DNA from: Hemibagrus wyckioides
Lineage: Eukaryota; Chordata; Actinopteri; Siluriformes; Bagridae
Reading direction: 5' to 3'
DNA length: 64,000 nt
Assembly (NCBI RefSeq): GCF_019097595.1
Contig: NC_080726.1
Coordinates: 18,562,205-18,626,204, forward strand
The translations under genes and the position numbers were made by a program. The notes beneath the pieces are model-generated. The model was given only the letters and a program-made list of their open reading frames with translations. It made no database searches and was not told the origin of the DNA. Of the stretch, positions 30,805 through 43,490 are shown piece after piece. Positions within the stretch are counted from its first letter, which is position 1. Each line of letters begins with the position of its first letter.

Positions 30805-32300
30805 CAGCCGTGGCCAAAAGTTTTGAGAATGACACAAATATTAATTTTCACAAAGTCTACTGCCTCAGTTTTTATGATAGCAATTTGCATATACTCCAGA
30901 CTGGTATGAAGAGTGATCAAATGAATTACAATTAATTGCAAAGTCCCACATTGCAATGAAAATGAACTTAATCTCAAAAAAACACATTTCCAACGCAATT
31001 CAGCCCTGCCACAAAAAGACCAGCTGACCGTGATTCTTACATTAACACAGGTCAGAGTGTTGATGAGGAGAAGGCTGAAGATCACTCTGGCATACTGATT
31101 GAGTTAGAATAACAGACTGGAAGCTTTAAAAGGGAGGGTGGTGCTTGAAATTATTGTTTTTCCTCTGTTTCCTCTGTTAACCATGGTTACCTGCAAGGAA
31201 ACACGTGCAGTCATTAATTTGTACAAAAAGAGATTCACAGGCAAGGATATTGCTGCTAGCAAGATTGCACCTAAATCAACCATTTATCATCAAGAACTTT
31301 TAGGAAAGAGGTTCAATTGTTGTGAAGAAGGCTTCAGGGCGCCCAAGAAGGTCCAGCAAGCACCAAGACCATCTCCTAAAGTTGATTTAGCTGTGGGATC
31401 GGGGCACCACCAGTGCAGGAATGGCAGCAGGCAGGTGTGAGTGCATCTTCATGCACAGTGAGGTGAAGACTTTTGGAGGACGGCCTGGTGTCAAGAAGGG
31501 CAGCAAAGATGCCACTTCTCTCCAGGAGAAACATCAGGGACAGATTGATATTCTGCAAAAGGTACAGGGGTTGGACTGCTGAGGATTGGGGTAAAGTGAT
31601 TTTCTCTGATGAATCACCTTTCTGAATGTTTAGGGCATCCAGAAAAAAAGCTTGTCTGGAGAAAAAAAGGTGAGCGCTACCATCAGTCCTGTGTCATGCC
31701 AACAGTAAAGCATCTTGAGACCATTCATGTGTGGGGTTGCTTTTCAGTCAAGGGAGTGGAAAAAAGTCAAAAACAAAAAAAGTCAGCCAAAAGTCTCCGA
31801 GAGCAACTTCTCCCAACCATCCAAGAACTGTTTGGTGATGAACAATGCCTTTTCCAGCATGATGGAGCACCTTGCCATAAGACAAAAGTGATAACTAAGT
31901 GACTCGGGTCCATGGCCAGGAAACTAGAAACTCCCCAAACCTTAATGCCATTGAGAACTTGTGGTCAATCCTCATGTGGCAGGTTAACAAACAAAAACCC
32001 ACAAATTCTGACAAACTCCAAGCATTGATTATGCAAGAATGGGCAGCCATCAGTCAGGATGTGGCTCAGAAGTTAATCGACAGCATGCCAGGGCGAATTG
32101 CGGAGGTCTTGAGAACACAGCAAATAGTGACTCTTTGCATAAACTTGATGTAATTGTCAATAAAAGCCTTTGACACTTACGATGTGCTTGTACTTCAGTA
32201 TACCATAGTAACATCTGACAAAAAGATCTAAAAACACTGTAGCAGCAGACTTTGTGAAAATTAATATTTGTGTCGTACTCAAAACTTTTGGCTACAGCTG
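30805..32300 (+). mobile_element. Tc1-like transposon, near full length, degenerate transposase
   Basis: About 1.5 kb with inverted ends of about 60 bp: CAGCCGTGGCCAAAAGTTTT on the left and, minus strand, CAGCTGTAGCCAAAAGTTTT on the right. TA is on both sides (30803-30804, 32301-32302). Remnants of a Tc1 transposase run left to right inside it. Confidence 0.9.
31180..32152 (+). pseudogene. Tc1-like transposase pseudogene
   Basis: At least three frame pieces. MVTCKETRAVINLYKKRFTG is the N-terminal helix-turn-helix. WRKKGERYHQSCVMPTVKHL to FQHDGAPCHKTK holds the second catalytic Asp, and the third piece has NSPNLNAIENLWSILMWQVN with the final Glu. The first catalytic region (SDESPF-like, about 31605) falls at a frame break. 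A functional enzyme would be about 340 aa. This copy is inactive. Confidence 0.85.
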
Positions 32301-32302
32301 TA

Positions 32303-32985
32303 CACACAATACCCCATGATGACAATCCAAGCCTGAAATCTGTTATGTTGGAAAAATATTCATTGTAGAAACACAATCACAGCTTCAAGATTTGGACAAT
32401 TTGTCCCAAAAGACATATTCAGGTTTCTTCACAGATGGTGTACAGGGAGGGGTTCGAGCGTGGCGATTTCATCCTTAAGCCTCTCCACATTCCTCGTTGT
32501 CTGATATCGTGTACAGTTTTCCTTCTACCCTCAATTGGGACCAGTGTCTCATCTCTGCTGCTCATCACAGCCATAATACGATGCTACCTCCACCACCATG
32601 CTTCACTGACACTCTCCCTCAACAAGCTTCCCTTTCTAGCTCAGTAGCCATATCAATCTTTTTTTTCCCCTTGTCTGATATTTATGCTTGTTGTCATGGT
32701 TACATTCTATGGGAAACATTTTTGACTGGAGCTACGCTCAGAGGTACAAACCTGCCAGCCAATCAGAGACGAGTATTTTCCGTGGCGGCGGAATAAAATC
32801 CTTTAATTGAAGCGTGGCTGTGATTCACTTTCTGTTTACGCACACACACAATCTTTAATGAGATCGCTCCAAATAAATACACACAAACACACACACGCAC
32901 ACAAAAAGCCTTTCTCATTCAAGGCTTCTGTCTATCGTTCTTTCCATTTCTCTTTCTTCCCACCTTTTTTGTGTTGTTCTCATTC

Positions 32986-33032
<47 letters not shown>

Positions 33033-33760
33033 TTTTGGATCATTAGCTTGGCCATGCTTGTATTCTCCTCATGCATGCTCTCGCCACACATCACTGTTCC
33101 CCTGACAGCTGGCACGCGTGGAAGAGAGAGAGAGAGAGAGAGAGAGAGGGAAGCAGAATAAAAATATATTTAAAAAGACGACAATGTGAAGAACACAAAG
33201 GGATGGACAAAAGAGATTAGGGATGGAAGAAGTGAAGAGAGAGAGAGAGAGACGGGGTGGGTGGGAGTGATGGGTAGAATGTAAAAGTAGAAGAGGGAAC
33301 GAGAGGGACGAGTGCGTGAGCGTGTCTCTGACACGTGAGGACAGAAATAGACCTCTGTGAGCTTTTTATAGCAGAGCCACCGAGAGGATTTCGGAAAGGA
33401 ATTTCAAGCATCCAGAAAATCCACAACACAGCATTTTTAATACCGATGCCTGCATCATCAGGAGCTCCTACCATGTAGGTCACTTCGGCGTGTCTGCTAT
33501 TCCAGACCGTAGCTCTGCCAAAAGTATTGGCACCCATCTACTGGAGTAAGGGCATTGATCGGAAGTGGTATTTCCTCTGTAGCTCCGCCCACTCAACACA
33601 TTCATAACAATCATATTAGATATATTTCATTTATTTACATGACATTTTCTTTATTTATATCCTGTTTTATTGCTCCGAATCAGAATTTCTCTTTATTTTA
33701 TATTGGAAAAAGCAATGTTCATGAAATTTTTTCCCCTAGTTTTCCACAATAAAGAGATGA
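32303..33760. other. Intergenic DNA with simple repeats
   Basis: (CT)n at 32990-33031 and (GA)n at 33125-33148 and 33236-33252. The words CACCACCATGCTTCACTGAC near 32591 suggest a scrap of Tc1-type sequence. No gene recognised. Confidence 0.4.
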
Positions 33761-33782
33761 CATTCCAGCAAACTCTTCTGTA

Positions 33783-34005
33783 AAAAAATAAATAAATAAA
33801 AATAAATAAATAAATAAACATTGGAATCGAAACAACATCCGAAGACTTTGATTAACGGCTTCATTAAGCATGCACATGTATGCGGGTTTAATTAGACAAA
33901 GCCTCATTTGCATGAATGAATGTCGATTTCTTTTCCTCAAATACCAAAAATACTTATAAGAATAAAATAAAATAATTAAATAAATGAATGAATAAATAAA
34001 TATGT
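33783..34005. repeat. (AAAT)n-type tetranucleotide tracts
   Basis: AAATAAATAAAT runs at 33785-33820 and again at 33962-34003. Confidence 0.9.
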
Positions 34006-34760
34006 AAATAGCCTTTCATGTAGAAGTGTTTGGTGTTTTCTAAACACCACAAAATAAAATTAAAATGTTATTAATATAAACAGTGAGAGTTTTTCCACAC
34101 GTGAAATATTTCCCCTGGGTCCTAGTAAACTCCATGTAACAGGGATCTATACATTCCTGAACCCTGGCTTCTTCTTATTTGCATATTTACATCATCAACA
34201 ACCCTGATTGGATAAATCCAGTACATGACTGCTTTAAATCACGGCTTGTCTCATGCTTTCACATCGGGGAGGAAAGAAATCGCTAGCTAATTAACTAACA
34301 ATTTTCCTCCATGTTGAAAGTTTAAGACTCCTTCCGTCTCGGAAACAGAGGTATCAAAATGATTTCGGTCTTAATTATGACTTAAGGGATGATTCGTGTG
34401 TGAGAAACTTTTATCGCTAATTCCGATCGCACATCAAGGCAGCATCATTGTCAAGTCTTTTGATCATTTTTCTGGCTTACAAACATCGAGTGCGAGCGTA
34501 TTGGCTGAAGCAAATATAACACTGTTTAACAGAGGTGTACAGCGTATGTTGCATTTTGTATGTGTGTGTGCGTGTGTGTGTGTGTGTGTGTATGTGTCAC
34601 CAGTTGAGAGCAGTAAAATAACACGAGTGTGTGAGTACGGTTATCTTCTTCCACCCTGAGGGAGCGATTTCTTAGTGGAATCAGTAAAGAAGAGGAAAAA
34701 CAGCTCAGAAAATTCTTGCCATCAAAACAGGAGAAGGAAAAAAAATAATGAGCAGCCCTT
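34006..34760. other. Intergenic DNA
   Basis: (GT)n at 34559-34590; otherwise nothing recognised. Confidence 0.4.
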
Positions 34761-34911
34761 GGCATTGAGAGAGAGAGATAGAGAGGGAGAGAGAGAGAGA
34801 GAGAAAGACAGTGAGAGTGAAAGAGAGAGAGATACAGACAGACAGAGAGAGATAGAGAGAGACAGACAGACAGACAGACAGACTGAGAGAGAGACAGACA
34901 AACAGACAGAC

Positions 34912-34964
<53 letters not shown>

Positions 34965-34977
34965 GAGAGAGAGAAAT
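34761..34977. repeat. Composite (GA)n / (GACA)n block
   Basis: GAGAGAGAGACAGACAGACA-type sequence over about 215 bp. Confidence 0.95.
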
Positions 34978-36284
34978 TATTGCTCATCTCAGGAAAGGCA
35001 CACACTGCAAAATTTGTTGTAAAAATGCCACATCCTGAGGGACAGTGAGTCACTGAATCAGTGAGCCCCAGACTCCCAGCTCACACATTAAACACATCCC
35101 ACTGTGTTGATTTAATTTTCTGTTTCTGTGAATGGAATGACATTTTGAAATCGGCGTACGTCTTCTTCTGCTGTTTGCTTTAATGATGTTGTGATTTGTA
35201 ACACCTAAGACAGGACAAAGAGACAGATTTGTACTGTGTTCACCGGGGCTGTAGCTCAAGAGGCAACAACATGAAAGAAAGTCGTGGATTTATGATGTAA
35301 AATAATAAATTAAACAAATAAATACATTTACAGCAACAAGAAAACAGATAAAACATTTTTTAGATAGGTATCTAGTGCTTCAGGGATTTGTTGATTGTTT
35401 ATTTTTCCTCACTAGGTTTCTGACAAATGCATGAAAGAATTTTACACATTTTACAAAAGCACAAACAAATAAACCCCGAAAGCATTGATTTCGCTCTGGT
35501 TCCGTCTCTGCAATTTGGTGAGAAATGGAGATTGCAATTCGTGTGACAGAAGACGTCTATACTGACGTTCAGGCAATCCCAAATGGCAGATAGTCAGGGG
35601 TGGAACAACACAAGCGCACACATTTGAACTAATACAAAAAACCCGAAGAATCTAAGACCAGTAGATGAAAACATGCTCAAGACAAAACTCTTCTAACATC
35701 AATATAACCACAACAACCAGGAGATATAAAAGGGAAAGAGTCAAGGTGAAAAATCAGGGTGAACTGGACAACAAAGGAAGCTTAAAACATGTGATGTTGC
35801 CCCTAGAGGTCTGGTGGGGAATGGTTCATGATGGACACATGGATTAATCTTTTTTAATTAATCTTTTTTTTGTACCTGTCCTTGGACACTAAATGTAAAT
35901 ACTTTGAACAAAAATGTTGATGAATATACAAGAACATTCTTCATTTTATATTTTTAGGAGTCGCTCACCTCATAGTCTTATTTTTGTTTAAATTTATATA
36001 TATATCCCAACCCCCAGAGACGGGTCTTGCTCTACAGTTGCAGCTCATAAAAAATATCCAAACTTATTTCCAGCCACCAATTCTAGTCCTAGTCTGGCTA
36101 CCAAAAACAGGAGACACTGGAGCTTTCACTTTTCTCCTAGCTAAAAATGTATCATTTGTTTGTCCAACATTGATCATGAGAACATCCTTAATCAAGCCAG
36201 GATGCTTAATGTGTCTTTCTCCACTGTTACATCACAGAGTAAAATTTTTAGTGTGCACGTGTTTGTGTGTGTGTGTGTACAGGT
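34978..36284. other. Intergenic DNA, nothing recognised
   Basis: AT-rich; no exon or transposon found on either strand. Confidence 0.35.
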
Positions 36285-36660
36285 GTTGTTTTCTCTGAAG
36301 TACTTCTGATGCATGTTCTGATTATTGTAACACACATTTCTGCTGATCACACAAAAAGAGAAAGAGAGAGAGCCAGAGAGAGAGAGAGAGAGAGAGAGAG
36401 ACATGTAACTTATGCCTGCTTTGATTAAAAAACTGTGTAGGACTCCTAGTTAAAAGAACCCTTTGGGGAGTGTGTGTGTGTGTGTGTTTAACCCTTTCTG
36501 AGGACCTAAATATACAAATATAGGATTTTGTCAAATGTCCCTATAATCACCCAGTCCTCATCAAAAACATGCTTGTATTTGAAAATATTTCCTTTTGGTT
36601 ACTGAAGTTATGGCCATGTTTAGGTCTTAGTCTCAGAACTGCATTAATTTTTAAATAGCT
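36285..36660. repeat. Dispersed repeat, copy A of a pair 3 kb apart
   Basis: Shares with 39325-39745, in the same order: TTCTCTGAAG, TTGTAACACACATT, a GA tract, AAAAGAACCCTTTGG, a GT tract, TTTAACCCTTTCTGAGGACC, AATATAGGAT, ATAATCACCCAGTCC and TTTGAAAATATTTCCTTTTG. Confidence 0.85.
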
Positions 36661-37564
36661 GAGACATTTTCTTCTGGTTGCTTGGAGTTCTTTTCAGTAA
36701 CGTTAGCATGTCAGGAACTTGTGGAGTCGCCGTATCGTTGGTGAGTCCGTGGGCTTCCTGTTTCCCCAGTCAGAGCGATACATGCAAGTTCCACTTGAGA
36801 AATCGATAACACTGTTTAACATAGTAGCTTCACACGTCTTGGAGAAACAACTGTGTATATAAACTCTCACTTTCCAAGTCTGTGAGACTGCAGGTGAGAA
36901 TCGAACCAGCTGGTGTGAGCCGATTGCAGCTAAACTTAAGAGAGAATATAGAGTAAGAAATTAAAAAGGCGGTTACTTGAAATCAATATGAATTGCTTCT
37001 TGCCTGCGATACGAATCAGGAATCTGGACACCCACCAGAAAGGTAGCAAAACTTCAATCCAGAAATGTGAGATGATGGTAGAAGCCTGCTCTGTGGATTA
37101 CTGCCTAAAAGATCTAGGTTTGATTGATATGAAGAAAATTTATCCTTTTCTTGTTGTAGATTTGATAGAATTACTTGTTCATGTCACTTTTGTCTTTCAC
37201 TCTCACACACACACACACACACACACACAGATGACTCATTCCCTGACTCATCCACCAGACTGCAGGTTGACACCACTGATATATCGGTGAACAATGAGGC
37301 GTGAATCTGAACACACACACACACACACACACACACATAAAATTTGATTCAGGTTTTTTTAAGGCACTCGTAATCATGCAGGTTAACACACCTGCAAGCT
37401 ACAGTACAAAGAAACAGCAGATAATGAACAGACAAACTTATTAAGGAGTAACACAGAACAGGTAAACAAAGTCAGGTAACAAACCAGTGACGGGACAGCC
37501 ATGGAGACTGAACTGAAACAAAAAGCAAGAAATTCGGGGAAATGTTTGACATTTTTTTTGTTTT
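36661..37564. other. Intergenic DNA with two (CA)n tracts
   Basis: (CA)n at 37204-37229 and 37311-37336. No gene recognised. Confidence 0.4.
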
Positions 37565-38640
37565 GTTATACCGACACTATGTGACACTAGCTACAGAAAT
37601 GATGAGAGTTGTAGCTACTAAAAAAACTCCAGCTATTTAGGAGAATCTACATGAGAGGCTAGTTATATACAGGACTAGCTACACATGAGTTCCTACATTC
37701 ACAAAGACTAGCTAAACTAGATATGTAGAAGACTAACTACATGAGACTATTTATATGAGTCCAGCTAAGTGTGAAGCTAGCTAAATACAAGACACAAGTG
37801 TTCCTAGCTACACAAGACAATTTCAACCGATCAGGCATAACATTATGAGCAGTGACAGGTGAAGTGAATAAGACTGATGATCTCCTCATCATGGCACCTG
37901 TTAGTAGGTGGGATATATTAGGCAGCAAGTGAACATTTTGTCCTCAAAGTTGATGTGTTAGAAGCAGGAAAAATGGACAAGCGTAAGGATTTGAGCGAGT
38001 TTGACAAGGGCCAAATTGTGATGGCTAGACCACTGGATCAGAGCATCTCCAAAACTGCAGCTCTTGTGGGGTGTTCCCGGTCTGCAGTGGTCAGTATCTA
38101 TCAAAAGTGGTCCAAGGAAGGAACAGTGGTGACAGGGTCATGGGTGGCCAAGGGTCATTGATATACGTGGGGAGTGAAGGCTGGTCCGTGTGGTCCGATC
38201 TAACAGACGAGCTACTGGGGCTGTTTTGGCAACAAAAGGGGGACCAACACATTATTAAGCAGGTGGTCTTAATGTTAAGCCTGATAGGTGACTCCAGCAA
38301 AGTGTGAGGGTAGCTAAATACAGAACTAGCTACATGAAGGTATCTGCAAACACAAGGCTATTTATATGTGACTTGAGCTAATTGTGAGGCGAATTTTAGA
38401 GAAGACTAGCTACATAATACTATTTATAAGTGTGAGGCATAATCTTTACACAAAACTAGCTGTGCGAGAGTATCTACAACACTAGACTAATTATATACTG
38501 TATGTCAGGCTAATTGTAAGGCTAGCTACACACAAGGGTTCCTAGATACACAAGACTATTTATGTATAACTAGCTGAGTATGAGGATAGTTTTATACAAG
38601 ACTAGCTACAGAAGATTAATTATATGTGACTATAACTCAT
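37565..38640. repeat. Degenerate GACTAGCTACA minisatellite, split by a Tc1-derived insert
   Basis: Long imperfect units (roughly 75-80 bp) combine GACTATTTATATGTGACT, GCTAAGTGTGAGGCTAGCTA, AATACAAGACTAGCTACA and GTTCCTAGCTACACAAGAC. Present at 37565-37824 and 38290-38640, on both sides of the insert. Confidence 0.75.
37825..38290 (+). mobile_element. Internally deleted Tc1 element (about 465 bp), same family as 24517-25595
   Basis: Left end CCGATCAGGCATAACATTAT; the right end GTGGTCTTAATGTTAAGCCT then GAT is its inverted partner. It keeps a 68-codon open N-terminal part ([20 protein letters not shown] to GSWVAKGH), which is the Tc1 helix-turn-helix DNA-binding region, but lacks the whole catalytic domain: sequence jumps from about 38210 to the 3' end. 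Confidence 0.85.
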
Positions 38641-39094
38641 ATCTCAGAAAATCTGGTACAGTTCCCACTGAGGTGCGTCTGACAAATTTGCAAAGATTCG
38701 ATTTGAAAAACTGTACCTTCTGCTCAGCAACAGTCACGTCAACAGTACTTCACGTTTTTTTATAGAAACAATATGCCTCATTTATCAAGCTGGAGACACT
38801 CTTCATCCCAGCTTGCTCGCCTCAAAGCTCCTAAGATTCTACCATTATGTTCGTGCTATTTTAAAGAATGACAAATTAAAGGAAAAAACAACAACTGGTG
38901 CCTCTGGGACGATGTGTGGGACGGTTATTTATTTTGATGACTCCAATTAAATAGTGATTAGTTTTGATGGATTCTTCCTCATTAGGAATCTCCTCTCTTA
39001 CTTTCATCTCCTCCCACTACTGAGAAGAAAAAAACTGGATGAAGATTCGATTTTCTTTTTTCTCTTTTCAAGCTCTCAACTTGTCCGTCGTACA

Positions 39095-39129
<35 letters not shown>

Positions 39130-39324
39130 CATTAGAGCCTAATTGTGACGAATGCAAGAACACCATATGGTAATAATGTTTGAGGGTGGGTCTCACACCT
39201 ACACACACACACACAGTCAGCATTCACGTCACAGAATTTGTGTACCCCATAGTGCGTGTCAGTATACATGCCTTTGAATTTGTGCCTCTCTGTTTGTGTA
39301 TGTGTGAGAGAGAGAGAGTGATCG
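38641..39324. other. Intergenic DNA
   Basis: (GT)n at 39097-39127 and (CA)n at 39201-39215; nothing else recognised. Confidence 0.4.
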
Positions 39325-39394
39325 GGTGTTTTTTCTCTGAAGCAGTTCTGATAATTGTAACACACATTACTACTGATCACGCAAAAAGACAGAT

Positions 39395-39441
<47 letters not shown>

Positions 39442-39745
39442 GAGAGCGAGAGGTAGAGAGAGAGTGAGAGAGAGAGAGGTAGAGAGAGAGAGATGAGAGT
39501 TAACCTGCTTTAATCACTTCATCTCAACTCTGTAGGACATCTAATTAAAAGAACCCTTTGGTGTGTGTGTGTGTGTGTTTAACCCTTTCTGAGGACCAAA
39601 AAGGACCAAAGGTCCTCACAAATATAGGATTGTGTCAAATGTCCCCATAATCACCCAGTCCCATAAAAACATGAATGTATTTGAAAATATTTCCTTTTGG
39701 TTACTGAAGTTCCAGCTTAGGTCTGTGTCAGCACTGTGTTAATTA
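39325..39745. repeat. Dispersed repeat, copy B of a pair 3 kb apart
   Basis: See 36285-36660. Contains a long (GA)n tract at 39397-39495. GGTCCCCACAAACATAG at about 39771 may be its tail. Confidence 0.85.
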
Positions 39746-39944
39746 ACTGGATTAACGATTACACAAAGCAAGGTCCCCACAAACATAGAAAAGCGAGTAT
39801 TACTATGTGTTATTAATAAAGTATACCTCAGATTTAAGTTCCATAGGGTTCTGGGAAAAAATTATTTCTGAGACTAAGATTAAAAGTAATTACTGTATTA
39901 GAGGTGTGTGTGTGTGTGTGTGTGTGTAGATGGACATTTCAAAT

Positions 39945-40130
39945 TCCATCCATCTGTCTATTCAGGGTCACAGGAAGCCTGGAGTCTATCACAAGGCAGG
40001 GGACATCCTAGACCTAGAGTGCACACACACACACACACACTCACACACACACACAAAACAGATAATTTAGAGATGCCAATCAGCCTACAACACGTTGCCT
40101 TGGACTGGGGGAGGAAATTGCAGGATGTGG
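39945..40130 (+). mobile_element. Non-LTR retrotransposon tail-like fragment
   Basis: CCATCCATCTGTCTATTCAG, GGTCACAGGAAGCCTGGAGT and GATGCCAATCAGCCTACAAC, then CTTGGACTGGGGGAGGAAAT, resemble the common fish LINE/SINE tail; (CA)n expansion at 40021-40054. Confidence 0.6.
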
Positions 40131-40144
40131 AGAATATACACACG

Positions 40145-40290
40145 GTGAGGTGGACCTCTGTGGATCAGATCTGAGGAACTGGAAGGCTGCGTCAATACCT
40201 TGAAATATTTGTCATGTTCCTCAAAACATTCCTGAACAAATTTTGCTGTGTGACAAAATTTTCTTATCCTGCTGATAGACATGACATAAG
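40145..40290 (-). pseudogene. Tc1 transposase C-terminal fragment
   Basis: Minus-strand codons read AKFVQECFEEHDKYFKVLTQ, the same segment as AKMVQEWFDEHNKKFDVLT in the copy at 25.3 kb. No ends are seen, so only a scrap remains. Confidence 0.6.
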
Positions 40291-41799
40291 GAATAATATA
40301 AGGAAACACCTTTGCCATGACCGATTGTATTTTTTCATTTTTTTCATTTGCCCACATCAACTTCAAGCACTGTTAAACTGAGAAGCAGAAATCAACATAT
40401 TACATATAGTACACTATCCATACACTGAATAGCAAAAGTTGTGTTCACCTTTAACCTTAACCGTGTTTGATGACACTGTTTTTTTTCTACACAATTAAAA
40501 CCAGTTCTGTTCAAAACAAGTCCTCCATCAGCACACATCGGGAAAATACCAATTTTCCCAATACCTACTTTTTTCATTCTTTTTTGTTTTACACTGAAGC
40601 AGATTTCATGCTTCCATATCTTGCTAAAAACAGGAAATGAAACCTTGTGAGAACAAACAAAGACAGTGCCTTCCAGATAAATTCAATACAAACACAAAAC
40701 CACAAAAGCAAATCAGACATGACTGTTCTGGTCTGTGAAACACTACACACACAAATGTAAAAGAAAGACACAGTAACAAGCTATACACAACTAACCGTAT
40801 GCTTAAACTTGATCAATTCACTTTCTGGTACTTTATACAGACCTTTTATTTTTTGTTCTATACACCTTTGGTACAATTTTATATCAGACCTGGTGGCTAA
40901 TAGGAACATACTTTAACCCATGTCCGAAATAACACTGTCACACTATGCAGTACGTACGTGTTTAGTGTCTGAGGGGAGATTCCTCTCAAATGGAACAGGA
41001 AAGTTCTTTACTAAGTAGAAGAAAAATAATGACGTCGAACACAGGTCACATGGAGCTGCTACAGTAGCAGAAAACAAAAATTTTTTTTACAAATGTTGAC
41101 AAACTTGTCATCTTGTTCACCACAGTGTCGTTGGCTATCTTGAAAATGGCTTCTTCTCATCTACTGTATTATGAGCCCCTGTAAGCCCCGCCCCTTTTCC
41201 GACATTCCACATTTGGATTTTTCATCTAGTTGTTGTAATTAGTGTTTATTCGACTCATAATATCGCCTAGCAAACGTTAGTGATGGCAAATGTAGTAACG
41301 TTGAAGAAGAACGTTTACATATGTATTCATTCATATGTATTAATTTGATCTGTGTTCCATCAAGCATGTTTTCATGGCGCTGGGAAGAAACCATAAAACC
41401 CAGAGAAAACTCTACATCGACCTAGCCTCCAGCTCAGGAGATGACCATATGAAGTCTTTAAAATATTGTGGTATTGTGATATTTTTTCCATGATTTCTTT
41501 TTTTTTGACTGAAAAAAAAAATTGATTTCAGTGGTGATCCTCAGGGGTCGGTACTGGGTTGTTGTTGTGGGGTTTTTTTTTTCACTTTTTCTTGCTCTAG
41601 ATATGTACAGTTGGTTTTTTTTTTCAAACACGACCCAATTCACAGCTCACTTTATCTCAGGCTGCTCAATGCCTCTTGAGGTGGAGGAGAAAGAGAAGGA
41701 TAGAACATTAGAACGATAGAATCTAGATAGATAAACAAAATGCTTGTATATTTCTTAAAGTAGAAAATGATAAGCTACTTAATGTCACCAAGTTCCATT

Positions 41800-41833
<34 letters not shown>

Positions 41834-42380
41834 GAACCTATCAATCCTTCTATAATTCATAACCCTTTCCACTTCATCATATTTCACTCTACAACACAAC
41901 CACCCAGTTTCATAAAACAGCCACTTTGTAAAAGTTTGATGCTCAATCACTTTTATAATTTATAACTTTTTTTCCCCAATCGACGAAATCTTCTCTCTAA
42001 CAGAGAAAAAAATAAAGTAACCTACTGTGGATTTTGTACTGAAATGAGACAAGACAGAGAAAGATTGACTAAAGGAGAGAAAGATGTGTGAATAAGTGAC
42101 TGATTTTTGGCTTAATGATGCAGACTAACTTCCTTAATCGCTTACAAATTGAGGTCAATGAAAACAGGTTTTTCTGATCCACATACGAGAAGACAAAACA
42201 GGAAGAAACGAGTTAGTGAGAGGATCATATCCACTGCGATCTGCAGATAAAAAGAAAAGCTAAAATGTTTTAACCATAAGACGTGTGCTGAATTCAAATC
42301 TTCCTGAGAAATTACACACATCATTCCTAATACTGAGAAATCAGATAAAGTGCCAGAATAGTACTCAATTTAAATTAATT
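40291..42380. other. Intergenic DNA, unassigned
   Basis: (CA)n at 41802-41832. No exon, RNA gene or transposon recognised. Confidence 0.35.
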
Positions 42381-42384
42381 CAAT

Positions 42385-42660
42385 TCAATTGAATTTAATT
42401 CATTTGTATAGCACCTTTTACAATGGACATTGTCTCAAAGCAGTTTTACAAACGTAGAGAAACAGAAAAAGGAGAAAAAAAATTATTAAATCAAATTATT
42501 AAACTATTTTATCCCTATTTTATCCCTAATGAACAAGCCTGCAGCGACGATGGCAAGGAAAAACTCCCTGAGATGATATGAGGAAGAAACCATGAGAGGA
42601 ACCAGGCTCAGAAGGGAACCTCATCCTCATTTGGGTGACATCCTCATTTGGGTGACAAAT
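42385..42660. repeat. Dispersed repeat with AACAATGGACATTGTCTCAAAG-like start
   Basis: ATTTGTATAGCACCTTTTAC, AAAGCAGTTTTACAAACGTA, GGCAAGGAAAAACTCCCTGA and GAGAGGAACCAGGCTCAGAA form a repeat that I associate with catfish and other otophysan genomes. Partial copies lie at 24425-24516 and 42700-42775. Confidence 0.75.
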
Positions 42661-42779
42661 TAGTCTTAGACAAAAAGGTTATTAAAATGTCAAGTATAAA
42701 AATTCAGTTGGGATTTAATTTGGGTAGCGCTTTTAACAATCGATGTTTATTAGCAAGCAGCTTTAGAGAAATATCCAAG

Positions 42780-43490
42780 TTTGGTGGAGGGCACTGCCCT
42801 TTTTATTGGACCCTACTGTAAGCGTGGTTCCGCCATCTTGCCAGCCGAGGATGATGTCCTCAACTTCATGGTTCCGTGGAGGATGCTGCTTGGTGACCCA
42901 GGTGGAGGACGCTTCCCCACCCCTGCCCGTGTAGGATGTGGCTCTGTCCCCTGGGCTCGGTTGAGGATGTTGTTTATTGGATAAGTTTCCCTTGATTCTC
43001 CCTTTTATGCCTTGCTATTCCTCTCACTCACACCTGGGGCATTCAACCAGTTAAACTGGGGGTGTTTCAGGAGCCACACCTTAGAGGGGGGACTATGTCA
43101 GGAGCTACAGGACAGTTCCCTGCCAGACCACCAGAGGGGGTGCTGGCAGGTGATTCATCTTGTTTGATTCATTTTGTTTGTGTAGTCCTCATGTGTTTTG
43201 TGCCATGCCCCTCCTCTTGTTCGCCATGTCACCTGTTCCCCAATTACCCTAGTGTTTTGTCCTATATATATATATATATATATATAGCCCTTTTGTATCT
43301 GTCTTTGGCAGTCATTGTCGTTTGGTCAGACGCTGTTATGTTTCCAGGTTCCCATGTTATCCTTACATTTTGTTAATCACGTTTTATTTATGCAGTGTCC
43401 TGTATTAGTCTTGTTTTGAGCTTTATTAATAAAGCAGTGCTTTAATTTATCGTGCGTGTGGGTCTGATAAACTGTTTGCAGGAGATCACT
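42780..43490 (+). mobile_element. Probable LTR with a scrap of internal retrotransposon sequence
   Basis: A purine tract, TTAGAGGGGGGACTA, precedes TGTCAGGAGCTACAGGACAG at 43096. Downstream come CCTGCCAGACCACCAGAGGG, a TATA-like (TA)n at 43262-43286, and ATTAATAAAGCAGTGCTTTA (poly(A) signal) near 43425. The sequence can end at TTTGCA, 43490. This layout fits polypurine tract plus U3-R-U5. No second LTR is seen, and the exact 3' end is a guess. Confidence 0.45.

Noticed and set aside
30354..31085. A 243-codon minus-strand ORF
   Set aside because: It crosses the boundary between a MITE and a Tc1 element and reads both antisense. No family resemblance.
34526..35053. A 175-codon minus-strand ORF
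   Set aside because: Mostly (GACA)n and (GA)n translated; no start context or conserved domain.
42781..43376. Two short plus-strand ORFs as a host gene
   Set aside because: They lie in sequence with LTR features (polypurine tract, TATA, poly(A) signal) and have no conserved domain.
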